From contig RQOL01000876.1 in assembly GCA_013076295.1 (NCBI GenBank), positions 2,480,001 to 2,544,000 of the forward strand: DNA of 64,000 nucleotides. The letters are read 5' to 3'. The stretch's first letter is position 1, and every line of letters begins with the position of its first letter. Of the stretch, positions 23,501 to 50,470 are shown piece by piece. This DNA is from Sanderia malayensis (lineage: Eukaryota; Cnidaria; Scyphozoa; Semaeostomeae; Pelagiidae). The notes below the pieces were generated by a model, which was not told where the DNA came from, searched no databases, and saw only the letters and a program-made list of their open reading frames with translations. Both the position numbers and the translations under genes were made by a program.

Positions 23501-26500
23501 TGAAAACTGGGTGTTTCGAAAAAAAATGTTCCTAATACATTTGCAGTCAATAATTTTCGTACTGTGATCTTTGAAGTTGTTTCATGTTTATGTATTATAG
23601 TATTGTAATATCAGAATTCATTATTGTGAAATTAACATTAATGAAAGGTATTATTTTTCTCGTAGGATGAACCTGAGGCCAATAAAGGAATCTGAGATTG
23701 GATTGGCCATTTTGAATGTTTCTTTAGAAAAATATTGCAATCCAATGTCGTCATCTGGTTTGTCAAAATTGTTCCTTGAATTTAGAATCCTTTTGTATCG
23801 AACCCCCTGTCCACATAACAAGTTGACACCAAAAAAACATATGGTTGTTTCAGAATTTTAAGCATTCTGAATTATATTTATCCTCGGTTGAACAGTCTTC
23901 TGATTTAGCGAAATGTCTTGTCTTTCCTTCGAACTTCATTGTATCAGGATTTGCATTTTTGATCAAGTGATTGAAAATCATGCAATCAAGAATGCAAGTG
24001 ATTCAATGATTAGCTGATTGGATTGATTCAATGATTGCTAAGCAGTGGTATCGTCGGGGGGTTCTTTTTTCCTTTCTGATATTTAGGATAATTTTGAGTG
24101 GTCAGCTATTTTCCAAAATATCTATCATTGTTTAACTCTTATGGCGTGATTAGTAGCATTAACCTTCACCTGTTTTGGTAACTGCGAACAGTATGCTCGA
24201 AATTAGCTACAATTTGTAAGGGCATGGTTTGCAAAACTTCTCAAGAGAAGCTCCTTTTTTGTTTTTAGGATTTTAGGACGACGCCACTGTTGCTAAGCTT
24301 GTTAATGATCAATTATATCGAATTTAATCCTTTGCTGCTTGTATCGTCTACTTTCTTAATTAAAATCTCTGCTATTTTCTAACAAGATTTATTTATTTTT
24401 GAATCAGATAACTCGATAGCCGGTACAACGAATTCGCAGATAATGCAAGAAACATTGGCAGATTTTGCATCGCAGTGGCATCCGACATTCAAAGATAAAC
24501 CAACTGTGAGTATTATTATACACCTCTCTTCATTCCAATGACATTTGAAGAATAAAACGGAAGACTTAATTTTTCATCTATAGTAATAAATGCTCATTGT
24601 ATCTCACGTCTGCATCAGACTTTGTGTCATATTTCTCTTAATAAACAGCTTATGTTTAATTCCATTTTTAATCTTTTATTGCATTATTGACTTTCATTTT
24701 AATTTTGGGCTTATGTTTCTCTTCCTTTTTCTAGGATTTTATTTTTCAGAGCAAAATAAAAATAAATAAGAAATGGTATTATTAGATGATTGACCAACTT
24801 TCAGCTAAACAAAACCTTTGGATTTCAGCGGCTCCGCCATGATGCTCGAGAGTTAGACTTCATCTAATATGCACTCGCAAGAGCTCATGGTAGTGCAATA
24901 TTTTTTTCGAGTTTTTCCCTACTTGGATATATGAATTTATTTTATTTATTTTAAGGTGAAAGGCAAACCCGAAAGGGAAATTATCCTAGCACCTGATAGC
25001 CAGTTTGATTTGGACAAGAAAAGGTTTCACTTGATTTAAAATAATATTTGATGCATCTTCTACGAAAATTTACTACCAAACTCAGTTGCATATCGATAAA
25101 ATGTACCTTACACATACTTGATGACGAACTGATGAAAATATCTTGTTTCTTAAATCAGCTAATGAGCACGATCTATTCTTGATGTAAAGAAGTATACACT
25201 GTAAATACATATATACATGCATATATACATGCATATATACATGCATATATACATGCATTTACACGCTACATACATACATACATACATACATACATACATA
25301 CATACATACATACATACATACATACATACATACATACATACATACATACATACATACATACATACATACATACATACATACATACATAAATACATACATA
25401 CATACATGCATATGTACATGCATTTACATGCATACATGCTTGCACATCGCATTAGGTTCTTGTTGGTTTTGTTTTTAGGAAAAGATCAGCTGAAACATCC
25501 ATGTACATTCCTGAAACCTTGCAACAAGATGACGTGACGTCACCAATTCAGTTCCCAAAGCGATTGAGAAAGAACGCTTCTGATGATTATGATAATGATG
25601 ATGATAAGGTGACAAAGCTACAGGAATTTCACCATGCTGTTGAGAAAACTTCATTGGAGCAGAGAAAATCAAGTAACATTTTATGAATGCTATGCAATTG
25701 CTTTTTATTTTACATTTTATTGCCTGATCGAGCTATGCATTTCGGTTTGGCCCTGCTTCATCACCTTGCGTGCTTTTTTCATTTTTTTACTTGTTATCTT
25801 CTTGTGTGCTTTATTTATTTGTATAATTTATTTATATCTTCTTCCTGTTTTACGTTCTTTGCTGCTTTATTTTCTATCCTCACTGCTTTATCTTCTTGTA
25901 CGCTTCATCTTCTTGAATGTTTTATTTTCTTGCTTGCTTCATTTTTTGCGAGCTCGCTTCATTTTCATTTTTTTTTGTCTTGCTCCTATAATCTTTTTCT
26001 TGTTAGTGTAGTTCTTACTTTGTAGCAACCTTTCTTTATTTTGTAGAGTCTTCTTCCACCGAAATCGACAGCAGATCTGAAAAGAGGCTGGAGAATGCTG
26101 TCAGTTTCACGACCTCTAGGCCAGTTATGAGCGCAGAGATAAAAAGAGAAGTTGTTGAAGAAGATTTATTTAATAATGATGAAAATCCATTCAATTTCGA
26201 AGAAGATATCAATGTAGCCAACACTGAGGAGTGTATAAACTTAGGACAGAAGAAAAGCCCGGAATCTAATGTAAATACAGACACAAGTCGAGTTTTAGAA
26301 AGTCAACATATTGCTCCCAGTATTGTTGATGTTTCAAGACGGATTGATAAAGTGAAAGTTGAAGTTGAAAGTGAAGTTAGTGCAACAGACGAAGATATCC
26401 AGGACTTTTTTGAAGACCAAGAAAATAAGTCTTTTGAGAAATCGCTTGTTCAAATGGATGGTTATTTGAATTCCAAAATGTTCAGGGTATGTTCAATTTT

Positions 26501-27382
26501 GTACTTAATTGTTCGCATTATTCTTATATTTTCATGTCATATCTTTGACCTGCCTTATATATGTTCAGCGCTGAGCAATTGAATTCAATAGCCAAGCCTG
26601 AGGCGTATTTAATGAATTTGCAGTTCATTAACTGCATAGTATGTAGCATTGAAGCAAGGTATACGGTGCATACTCTGCTTCAATGTTTGTTAGATGCTTT
26701 GAACGTGATGAACGTGATTATCACAATGGTTACTATTTTGTTTAGCCAAAGGTTGAAGCAGATTCAATGGAATTGAATGAGTTTGTGAGTGCTTCGACTG
26801 TTGTACAATATGCATCGTTGGTTCAAAGACAAACTGGTGTTAGAGTCACTTCATCTGTCACTGATCGAAATGTGAAGAATTTCAAGAAATTCAGAAAGGT
26901 TTCTCATAATTAATGTCCATAGCTTGTTTTGATTGGTTTTTAATTCCTCGATTCCCCTGTCCTTTTAATCCCTTAGGCCCCTATTCCTTGATCCTTTCTT
27001 GACTCCCATGGTTCCTTGAATCTATAACTTCCTGATTCCATCATGATCTTTTGCGTATAAATATATCCATACCTAATTTCCAGGCATACTATCCTGGTCA
27101 AGAAGTCTCGGCTCAAAACATAATTGGAAGTGGAGATTTATTCATCTTTGAAAGTCAAGATGAAAACAGAGAAATGGAATTTGCTGATATTAGAGCTGTA
27201 TGCTTTCATTGTCATTTCTCATTTTTGCAATTATTTTCACAGACACACGCTTTAACTATTTGCATTTTAGTGTTTTTAAGAATATTTTTTATTTTACCAA
27301 GGTCAACGAAGAAGAGGAACGCAGAGACAAATATATTGATGACCTTTTCAAGTTAGTAACAACAATATTTTCTTATAACTGA
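20592..27382 (+). CDS. NBN: Nibrin (NBS1), MRN-complex subunit
   Basis: Sixteen exons in frame, about 704 residues (human 754): 20592-20673, 20986-21050, 21770-21924, 22043-22131, 22333-22406, 22493-22599, 22677-22794, 23095-23279, 23666-23757, 24408-24505, 24956-25023, 25479-25672, 26047-26486, 26746-26898, 27084-27197, 27302-27382. Order: FHA domain (VGRKD, SISRRHA, KYGSFVNG), tandem BRCT (GGIIVNEWNKDCTHLIM; FIFLSKRQ; LFLAPES), the post-BRCT block LRPIKESEIGLAI, a divergent acidic middle, the MRE11-binding region (NVKNFKKFRKAYYPG, NIIGSGDLF) and the C-terminal acidic ATM-binding motif KYIDDLF. Nibrin brings MRE11-RAD50 and ATM to DNA double-strand breaks. The final exon either reads through to TGA 27380-27382 or splices at 27351 to an exon at 27437 (KKEKAF then TGA); I annotate the first. 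The acceptor of exon 8 (GAGCACAAG) is weak. Confidence 0.93.
21083..21690 (+). repeat. Diverged direct repeat inside NBN intron 2
   Basis: A block around TAAAGTAATTCACTAGTTGCAG / CCAGCCCTCG occurs at about 21118-21195 and again at about 21610-21690. A middle relative (21300-21430) shares the motif CAGAAAGTCCTAATTAGTA. Motifs like CTAATTAGTAGGA also appear at 38168 and 38290, so this is a dispersed repeat family of unknown type. Confidence 0.5.
22859..23015. mobile_element. TA-flanked MITE (CAGTCGA termini)
   Basis: 157-bp element from CAGTCGACTCTCGCTATCTT to AGATAGCAAGATTCGACTG with TA on both sides (22857-22858, 23016-23017). Terminal inverted repeats of about 25 bp. No ORF; pogo/mariner type inferred from the ends. 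In an NBN intron. Confidence 0.8.
24796..24905 (+). repeat. SINE body fragment
   Basis: About 110 bp including GGCTCCGCCATGATGCTCGA and GCAAGAGCTCATGGTA; it is the inverse copy of 35228-35345. It lacks the tRNA-like head present in the other copy. In NBN intron 24506-24955. Confidence 0.7.
25205..25435 (+). repeat. CATA / TGCATATA microsatellite
   Basis: A pure (CATA)n core at about 25268-25405 is flanked by longer units of the form CATGCATATATA on both sides. In the NBN intron before the exon at 25479. Confidence 0.95.
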
Positions 27383-27397
27383 TAAGAAAATATTGTT
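27361..27397. repeat. Perfect hairpin enclosing the NBN stop codon
   Basis: AACAATATTTTCTTAT (27361-27376), loop AACTG, then the exact reverse complement (27382-27397). The TGA at 27380-27382 that ends the read-through NBN frame spans the loop and the first base of the right arm. Confidence 0.85.
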
Positions 27398-28270
27398 ATT
27401 TTATTGTCAGCCGTTGATTCTTGGAGAATTTTCTAGGAAAGAAAAAGCTTTCTGAAGCTAAAATTTGCTTGTGGAATAACATGTGGCAGAAACCGAATGG
27501 TTTTGAAATTATTCTTTGCTCATTCATTTGAAGCTGGAATGCTGAGGAACCACGGCGAAAGAGAAGATGAAAATGCATACCACGATTTGTCTGGTTAAAT
27601 ATGAAATCAAGTTCAGTTTGGTATAAAAGGAAAATGAGAAGCCTTGAAGAAAAGAAATTGCGTCATATCTTCAACAATGTACAGAAAAGGGGGATATTGA
27701 ATTGTTACTGCAGTATGATATTCACTCGAGTATAAGATTCGTCAGAATAAAGATTCACTTCAGTCCAGTACAAGATTCGTTTCGTTATAGTTCATGTCGT
27801 CATCCAGATTCCCATTAGAGATCGAGATGCGATTAGAGGCTGTTATTAGAAGTACCAAGTGTGCAACTGGAGGCCGTGGGCCACAAGTACTTAGTATGTG
27901 TGTGTGGGTGTGAGGAAATAATCTAGTCCATTCTGTCTATCCCGTTTTTGTGCTAAACTTTGGTTTTTTTGTGCATGTTAACGTTTCGTAATATTTCTTT
28001 CAATTTCTGTGGTTATTGTCGCTTGGAGATTTTTAATAGAATCTCGATCTTTGTTTCACACATTACACTTTCCTGCCCAACTTCCATTATTAAGACAATT
28101 AATTTAATTTGTATCGGATATTGAGGTTTGCCACAGTAACAAAGGGAGTTAATTCATTCATGAGAAGATGTTAATAACAACATTAAATCATTTAATATTT
28201 CATTTTTACCCGCATCCACGTATAAATCGGTTTATGTTTGGAGAATTTCGTTGAATATATAGTGGAGAAT
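27383..28270. other. NBN 3' region and intergenic spacer
   Basis: Contains the alternative NBN last exon (27437-27455) and AATAAA at 27746-27751, a good polyadenylation signal candidate about 365 bp after the stop. No other gene seen before the VHL-like gene start. Confidence 0.5.
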
Positions 28271-42967
<14,697 letters not shown>

Positions 42968-43465
42968 AATGGACGATTGGAGCAATTGAATTCCCAAAGA
43001 CAATTAATTTAGTGTAATTAATTATACGTTTGTAAATGTGTAATGAAATCATAATTTCAACTCAATCAAATATTTATACTCGTACAAATAAACAATTTTG
43101 TTGACTGACCGACTGACTGATTGACTTATTGAAATAAGAGGCGTAAACAAATATAATATCTTTTTGAAAATTTCCTTCAATATATGTATTACTTCAACTG
43201 TCTTACCTTCGCCAGGAGGTATTTCGTCATTGCATGGAAACTCGTAATTTGATTTTATGGTTTCATAAATATTAAGTCATACTCTACCGTTAGTGTAGTA
43301 CTGTAAATTTTTTAAAGAATTTCTAAACATTTATTCTAATGATTTTAATTTTAATTATTATTGTTATTATGACTTCTCGCGACTGATACGTTGTTGTTGT
43401 TGTTGCGGTCTGTTGCTAAGCGTAAATATTATGGTTGTTGTCGTCTCCAAAGAATCATTTTCAAA
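42968..43465. other. Spacer between VHL-like gene and RSPH, with polyA signal and RSPH promoter
   Basis: AATAAA at 43087-43092 is the likely polyadenylation signal of the VHL-like gene. At about 43420 GTTGCTAAGC resembles one half of an RFX X-box, the element that drives many ciliary genes, 45 bp before the RSPH ATG; the second half-site is poor, so this is only a hint. Confidence 0.4.
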
Positions 43466-46400
43466 ATGGAGGTCAATAATGCAGATTTCAACGAAGAAGA
43501 GTTTAAAAAAGCGAAACAATATCTTATGCAAAAGACTAAAGATGGAGACGTCAGCTTGTGAGTTTGTTATTAGTAGTTTTTCTTTGTTTTTTTTCTGATG
43601 TAGTTGCGCTAAGGTCAATGTGGAAGCTACAGTCGTTATAATATCTTTGGGTTTTATTTTGTGAAAAGCTTAGAGTTCAAGTTCATAAGGACTAACTGCT
43701 TTAGTTTTGAATTAATATGGTTGAATTAAGTACGTTTTTGATATCTAAGGATAGATTCAGTATACCATGCGTTGTACTGTAGATGTCTTTGTGCCTGATT
43801 AGGATTAGAGAGAGGCTTTTTCTGCATAACGCCTTCGTTTTGATTGATTCGCTGTCTTGGTTGCTATGTTGAGTGGAGCTTTTTTCGATTTCCTGCAAAC
43901 TTGATATATTTAAAATGTTATATATTTATGATCTGCTGCTTTTCTCTTTCATAGGTATGATCATTTATCTTCGGTTTTAACGAAAATTTTGACTGAAAGA
44001 CCACAGAATGGTTCAGGTAAGCAATGCATTATATATGACAAGCAAGCAGCAAGCTTTTGATCATTAATGTAAAAAAGGAGTACCACATTGGGGTATCAAA
44101 GTTACATGCCATATTCTCTATTCATCATTAACAGGGCATCTTTATCACCAGGGACATAGGATCTGGGGACATAGAGGCCATGACCCCCCCCCCCCTACAC
44201 ATTTTAGAAGACCATGCAAAAATGACTCTTTCAAATTCAACAGTGCCCCTTCTGAGTCCAAGAGTGATTGGCCTGGGGGTGATCATGTGTCACTCGCTTT
44301 CTCGACTTACCCCCCCCCATCCCCAATTTTTAGATTTTTTAGAATCTGAGCATTTTATTTTTCAGATGTTATTGAAAGCTATGTGAAGGAAGCAAAACGA
44401 ACAGATGTTTCAAAAGATGAAGCTCCAGAGGTATGTTGAATAATGCACAGGAATGTCCCAGGGGGTGTAGGGGGTAAATACCCCTTCTATTTGTTCTTAA
44501 AGCAGGCAAAATGCCCATTTAGTTGATTGTTTAGAGAATGCTAATGCAATGGGAATTATGATTTCACTTGTCAAGTCAAATAGTTGTTATGATTTACCTC
44601 AGCTGAGTGACTATTAGACAAATCAAATGTTTTTCTTAGGAGGTGAAAGAAACGGCAAAAGGAGAAGAATTAGCAAACATTCAAATGAAATTATTCGAGG
44701 TAGGCTACTATTTATACGAATGATTCACATGGCCAGGATATTCCAGTATTTGTAAGAGTTAAACATATTTTCTTATTGCATTTTGCCTTGTTAATTTGTT
44801 AGGCAGAGGGAGATGAAACTGGAGATGCCCCTGCCAATGAAAACGAAGAAGAATTCGACATTCCTTTGCCAAATGTAATGGAATTGGCTTTCTACTTTGA
44901 ACAAGCTGGCATCGGATTGGCTAGAGAAGAGCTGTACAGGATATTTCTCTCACTCAAACAACTTGTATTCAGTTATCCTTTGACAAGCGTCAAATTCTGG
45001 GGTGAGTCAATCAATTCTAATACTCCAAATTTCTACTATTTTTGCCCATTAACATGTGAGATGGCCCTTCCTGAAATACAGCTGAACCTCAATAAGTCGA
45101 CTATCGCTTAATTCGAACTCCCCCAATCTTGATCAATTTTGTATCTCCCTTGGTTCTGCATGCTTTTTATTTGAACCTCGATAAGTTGAACCTCGATAAG
45201 TCGAACAAGTGTTTCTTGCCCTTGGGAGCTCGACTTATCGATGTTCCACTGTAGTAACATGTCACCTACATCCTTGAATGTTTGAATGACATAATTATCA
45301 TAATTATCACCCATGACGTTTTGGCAAGTGGATGATGACTCATTAAGTGCTTTTCTATCAAAGCTTCAGTTGCTTATCTTTTCGGAACTGTATTGTTCGA
45401 TGTTGTGCTAGATTCTAGCGTGCTACAAAATTCAGATGCAAATATATTGTTGCTGTTGTTGTTTAGGGAAGTTATTTGGAGTGCAAGCGAATTATTTGGT
45501 GGCTGAAGTGGAATTTCGAGAAGGAGAAGATGCAGAAGAAGAAGTTATCGAGGTTTGCTTTCTTTTATTCAAATCATTCTCCATTTTAAAGGCATTATTT
45601 GGTTTTTATAATTGTTCTTCTTTAATATGACCAGCTCCATAAATTGTATTTTTTATTAGAGAACAGCTTAACTCCAGGTTAAGTGCGCTTGGAGTTTTAT
45701 GAAATGGGTTGTTTGTCGTTTCCCAACCACATTGCAATTTTTTTTAATGTACGTGTACCCAGCTGAGATAAATCTTAACATAACACAGGAATAAACCAGC
45801 TACATTAATCTGATAACTAAACATTTATGTACTATAAAGCTTGAAAGAATAAATATAAATTCTTTTGAAGTATTGTTTCGTGTGCGGGAAGCTTTTCTGG
45901 AAGCGAAAAAAGCTTGTGATGTCGGTAAGGTTTAGCTGATAATGTTAAGGATAATAATTCCTAAATTAAATAATGTATGCATTAAAAAATATTAAAATAA
46001 ATACTGATAACTTCTTCATGAATAATGCTTAAAGAATTAATAGATCATAAAGACAACATAAAAATAATATAAAGATAATCATAAAAAATATAAAAAGTTA
46101 ATGTCATAAAGATAATGGTAAATAATATGAATGTCTGAAGCTCAGATAAACTGTTTATTGTTTATTGGTTTATGAGAGATTCTGATTATTTTAAAACAGG
46201 GCGAAGAAGAAGAAGAACGAGATGAAGACAGACGGGATGAAGGAAGTGAAGGTTTGTGTATTCCAACTCATACATTACACCCGGGTATTCTCTCAAATCT
46301 GATGATAAACAATAAAAATCGACGTGAATTCAAGGGGATTGAAGCGTCATAATTTAATGAACCGTATCACTTCCGGAATATCTGTTTTAGCTTGTTATTA

Positions 46401-49400
46401 GTACAGGTTTGTGAGAAATTCACCCGATTAGTTACTGCTTAGACGTTGTTATGTGATGTATAAATGTGTCATTTCAGACTTTATTTTTATTTTTTCAGAA
46501 GGTGAGCCGACTGAAGAGGACGATATCCCAAAATCAAACTGGAAGCCACCCCCCGTCATTCCCAAAGAAGAGCACCACAGTGGAGCAAATAAAAAAGTTT
46601 ATTTCGTCTGCAATGAGCGTAAGTGCAATCAACACTCATACGAATATACAGTCAACTCTGTCTAATTCAAACACCCTGGGGAAGCGTGAAAATGTTTGAA
46701 TTACAAAAACGTGTACATTGAATTGAATCTGGGTGAACAACTACAAGGTTTTGCCACCACAGCGCATGTCAACTATAAATCTCCCCACATGGGTTACGAT
46801 CGGTTACATGAATCTTAACAGTAGTTAGAGCGGTGTATATATTATTGGAGGCAATTGTCAGTTGGAGATGTCACTAGATAGTTTCATTTCAGTGTTCAGG
46901 CACTGAGAGCTGCAGTAGAATCGTTAAGCTAAGAATCAGTTGAATAAGAATCAACTAGTTAAGAGTTAATAATGTTAACAGTAGAAAGGTCTTTGTAACG
47001 CGGCAAATCTACTCTGGCAATTGTCCCCCGGGGAGGAATAGATGAGTAGGCGTTTTCTGCCGAAAATAAATTCTGACCCGGCAAGGTAACGAAAACAGTA
47101 TCCATTCACCCCAGGATTGTCTTCCGCCCCCTTTTCCCCGCTGTTGATCCTATTTGATGCTAACTCATTTTCTGCGGCTTGCCTGAGGCTCGAACAGCTG
47201 TCTCTAGATTTGACGAGCATAGGTTCAAGCCACAGTACCAACAGGACTGAACTAACTTTAGAGTGATTACTCGTTGTTTGGGCTTGGTTGTTTGGGCGGC
47301 CTCCATTTCAGAACTAGCCTCGATTATAGTCAACCTGCTTTGCTTTACATTGTCTTATGTTTCTTCCAGCTGGTCAACCTTGGGTCAAGCTACCTCATGT
47401 AACACCGGCTCAAATCGTAGCTGCAAGAGAAATCAAAAAATTCTTCACAGGGAAACTCGACGCTCCTGTCGTAACCTTTCCACCGTTTCCTGGCAACGAA
47501 GCAAACTACCTTCGTGCCCAGATTGCCAGGATCAGCGCTGCCACGCATATCAGCCCTGCTGGATTTTACACATTTGAAGAAGACGAAGGAGAAGAAGACG
47601 AGGAGGAGGGTAATACGTCATCATCATAACTACTTCATGTCAAACTTTAGTTTATCGCGAATATTTTAAGTGTTACTGTACTACAGTGGTAGCCCGTATA
47701 TAAGAACCTGCAAATTTTGCGTTCAGCCAATTGTTCAGAAACAATAAGCCATTGTTTCTTTCATTGTTTTGAGCAGAAATATCAGCCCTGAAGGTTCTTA
47801 ATCCACTGGTTCTTAATGCGGGCTTTATCTGTGCTACTGCTTTCTGCAACTATTTCTTTTCAGGGTTTTAATTTATTTTATGAATGCTTCAAATTTTGTC
47901 AGAACCACTTGATAGCTGGAATCCTCAAACTTCACTAGTTACCCTCTAGGATGCTCGATGTTTTGTATGGTTCGTTTAATTAGAATAGTATGCCCTATTA
48001 ACACGTTTATTCCCTTTTTCGCCAGTCCGAGACACATTTGAAGCGAACACAGAATTCGAAGGTTTGCCATTGCAAGAACTTGTCGACCCATCCATGCACA
48101 ACTGGATACACCACGTGCAAAGCATTCTTCCGCAAGGAAGATGCACTTGGTTCAACCCATTTGAAAAGCCGGAAGATGACTTTGAAGATGAAGACATTGA
48201 TGAAGATGAGGAGGAACCCACAGATGAGACAAAGCCAGAAGTTGGACCACCTCTTTTATCATCTGTCGCTGAAGATGGACGTAAGCTATATTACCTTGAA
48301 TGTTTTGCTCAAACTATGGTGGTATAGCTTTAATCCGCCATCTATAAATCTATGCTTTTCTTAATCGCTATGAAACATCGCTATAAATTTATTGGTTTAT
48401 ATTGTTTTGATGCATGTTTTTATTCTATAGCCGTTGGTGGTTTACCAGCTTGGACAACCTATGTCTCCTCTAGATCATTGCCCGAGTACGCAGTTGCTGT
48501 CGTCAGATCAAATCAATGGCCTGGAGCCTTTGCTTTCTCCAAAGAAAAGTAAGCCTTCTTTTCTTTACTATGTTTTAACCCATCATAAGGCTTATTGCAC
48601 ACATGCGGAGAGCCATAGCCTATGCGAAGGAGATATGCGGTCAGGATGCCCAGTAGCATAAATATTGGTACTGGGCAGGAGCGTGTGTGACGTAATTGTG
48701 TCTTACTGGCTGAGGCATTGGACTTAGGGTTAGGGTTAGGGTTAGGGTTAGCCAATGCGGGGGAGAAAGGTGGTCAGGATGCGCAGTAGCATAAACATTG
48801 GTACTGCGCAGGAGCGTATATGACGTAGTGGTGTTTAATGGTTGAGGCATTGGCCTAGGGTTAGGGTTAGGGTTAGGGTTAGCCTATGCGCAGGAGAAAG
48901 GTGGTCAGGATGCGCAGTAGCATAAATATTGGTACTGCGCAGGAGCGTATATGACGTAGTGGTGTTTAATGGTTGAGGCATTGGCCTAGGGTTAGGGTTA
49001 GGGTTAGCCTATGCGCAGGAGAAAGGTGGTCAGGATGCGCAGTAGCATAAATATTGGTACTGTGCAGGAGTGTATATGACGTAATGGTGTCTTAATGGCT
49101 GAGGCATTGGCCTAGGGTTAGGGTTAGGGTTAGCCTTTGCGGAGGAGAAAGGTGGTCAGGATGCGCAGTAGCATACTTATTGGTACTGCGCAGGAGTGTA
49201 TATGACGTAATGGTGTCTTAATGGCTGAGGCATTGGCCTAGGGTTAGGGTTAGGGTTAGCCATTGCGGAGGAGAAAGGTGGTCAGGATGCGCAGTAGCAT
49301 ACACATTGGTACTGCGCAGGAGTGTATATGACGTAATGGTGTCTCAATGGCTGAGGCATTGGCCTTAGGGTTAGGGTTGGGTTAGGGTTAGCCTTTGCGG

Positions 49401-50470
49401 AGGAGAAAGGTGGTCAGGATGCGCAGTAGCATACACATTGGTACTGCGCAGGAGCGTATATGACGTAATGGTGTTCTGAGACATTGGCCTTAGGGTTTGG
49501 GTTAGGGTTAGGGTTCGCCTGTGCGGTAGAGAAAGGTGGTCAGGATGCGTATTAGCACAAATGTTGGTGCTGCGCAGGAGCATATATCACGTAATTTTTT
49601 TTAATGGTTGATGCATTGGCCTTAGCGTTAGTTTTATGCTGTTGTGGGAGTTTCAATGTTTTATTGCTGACTTTTGTGCTGATATACTGACAGAACGTTT
49701 TACTATGCTTCACTTCTGAGACCCTAACAAGAATTTTAAAAACTTCTAGACCATGACAGGAGAAAAATATTGAAAGGTGATAGCTTCGTTTCTTTTTTCA
49801 CTCTGAGATATTTTCATATTTGCTTCGGTCTGTCTGCAGCGCCTAGGCCATAAAAACAATCGCACTTTTTATGATTTTTCGAATGATTTGTTGAGGGTTA
49901 ATGGTTTGAAATTGTGTAGTAATATCAATTTTCATTTGATATTTAAAACAAACTTTACGGGACTTAATTAATCACATAGATCAGAGAGCAATCCAAAGTT
50001 GAAGGGATAGAATTAATTTTGTTGTTCTCCCCAAAAATGAAGTTTTACATTTTCAACATATGCAATTAAGATTCAAACAGTGAAACTGTTTGAATGTTAG
50101 TCTTCGAATTGGTATGTTATTTTTAATCATGTGAATACACATGCATTTATTGCTGAAAAGAAAGACTGAATTTCTGGAAAGTCCATGTAAGGGTTTTCAA
50201 TCTCCGTGTCTAATTCCTCGTTAATTTTTTATAATTTATAGAAAGTTCGAGAATATCTACATTGGTTATGGTCACAAATACCAACCAGACAACTACTCGC
50301 CCCCCATGCTCCCCCCTGCTATGGAGGAATTCCCTGTTGGGCCTGACGTACAAGAAATGGACGACCCAACCGTCGAAGACGAACACGCTTTAAAGAAAGC
50401 GCAGGAGGAAGCCTTGCGTGCTGCGGAGGAGATGGACGGTATGGATGATGATGATGATGATGACGATTGA
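43466..50470 (+). CDS. RSPH4A: Radial spoke head protein, RSPH4A/RSPH6A type
   Basis: Twelve exons in frame, 525 residues: 43466-43557, 43955-44016, 44366-44430, 44640-44699, 44803-45001, 45467-45552, 46200-46251, 46499-46618, 47370-47609, 48026-48280, 48431-48548, 50242-50470. It matches the radial-spoke family: an N-terminal helix region ([16 protein letters not shown]), the [18 protein letters not shown] block, acidic inserts, then [66 protein letters not shown] and [20 protein letters not shown]. The C-terminus is a short acidic Asp run. The protein builds the radial spoke head in 9+2 cilia and flagella. Non-vertebrates usually have one gene ancestral to RSPH4A and RSPH6A, so the symbol marks the family, not a strict orthologue. 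Vertebrate members are nearer 715 residues; the shortening is mainly at the N-terminus and acidic linkers. Confidence 0.93.
45079..45251. mobile_element. TA-flanked MITE (CTCAATAAGTCGA type)
   Basis: CAGCTGAACCTCAATAAGTC at the left and GACTTATCGATGTTCCACTG at the right, with TA on both sides. It contains an internal TTGAACCTCGATAAGT doublet. In the RSPH intron 45002-45466; overlaps spurious short frames. Confidence 0.75.
46650..46710 (+). repeat. Fragment of the 7312-7498 MITE
   Basis: TACAGTCAACTCTGTCTAAT and the following ACACCCTGGGGAAGCGTGAA closely match the first ~60 bp at 7311. The right half is missing or unrecognisable. In an RSPH intron. Confidence 0.65.
48590..49625 (+). repeat. 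128-bp satellite with embedded TTAGGG telomeric repeats
   Basis: Eight tandem units (TCAGG anchor at 48641, 48774, 48905, 49030, 49156, 49282, 49414 and 49540; spacing 125-133 bp). Each contains GGTCAGGATGCGCAGTAGCA, ATTGGTACTGCGCAGGAG, TATATGACGTAATGG and GGCTGAGGCATTGGCC, then two to four copies of GGGTTA. Length differences between units come from the GGGTTA count. The array fills part of the last intron of RSPH (48549-50241); the rest of that intron is plain AT-rich sequence. Confidence 0.95.

Noticed and set aside
48720..49520. True chromosome end (telomere)
   Set aside because: The TTAGGG runs are short, interrupted by 100-bp unique units, and flanked on both sides by exons of the same gene.
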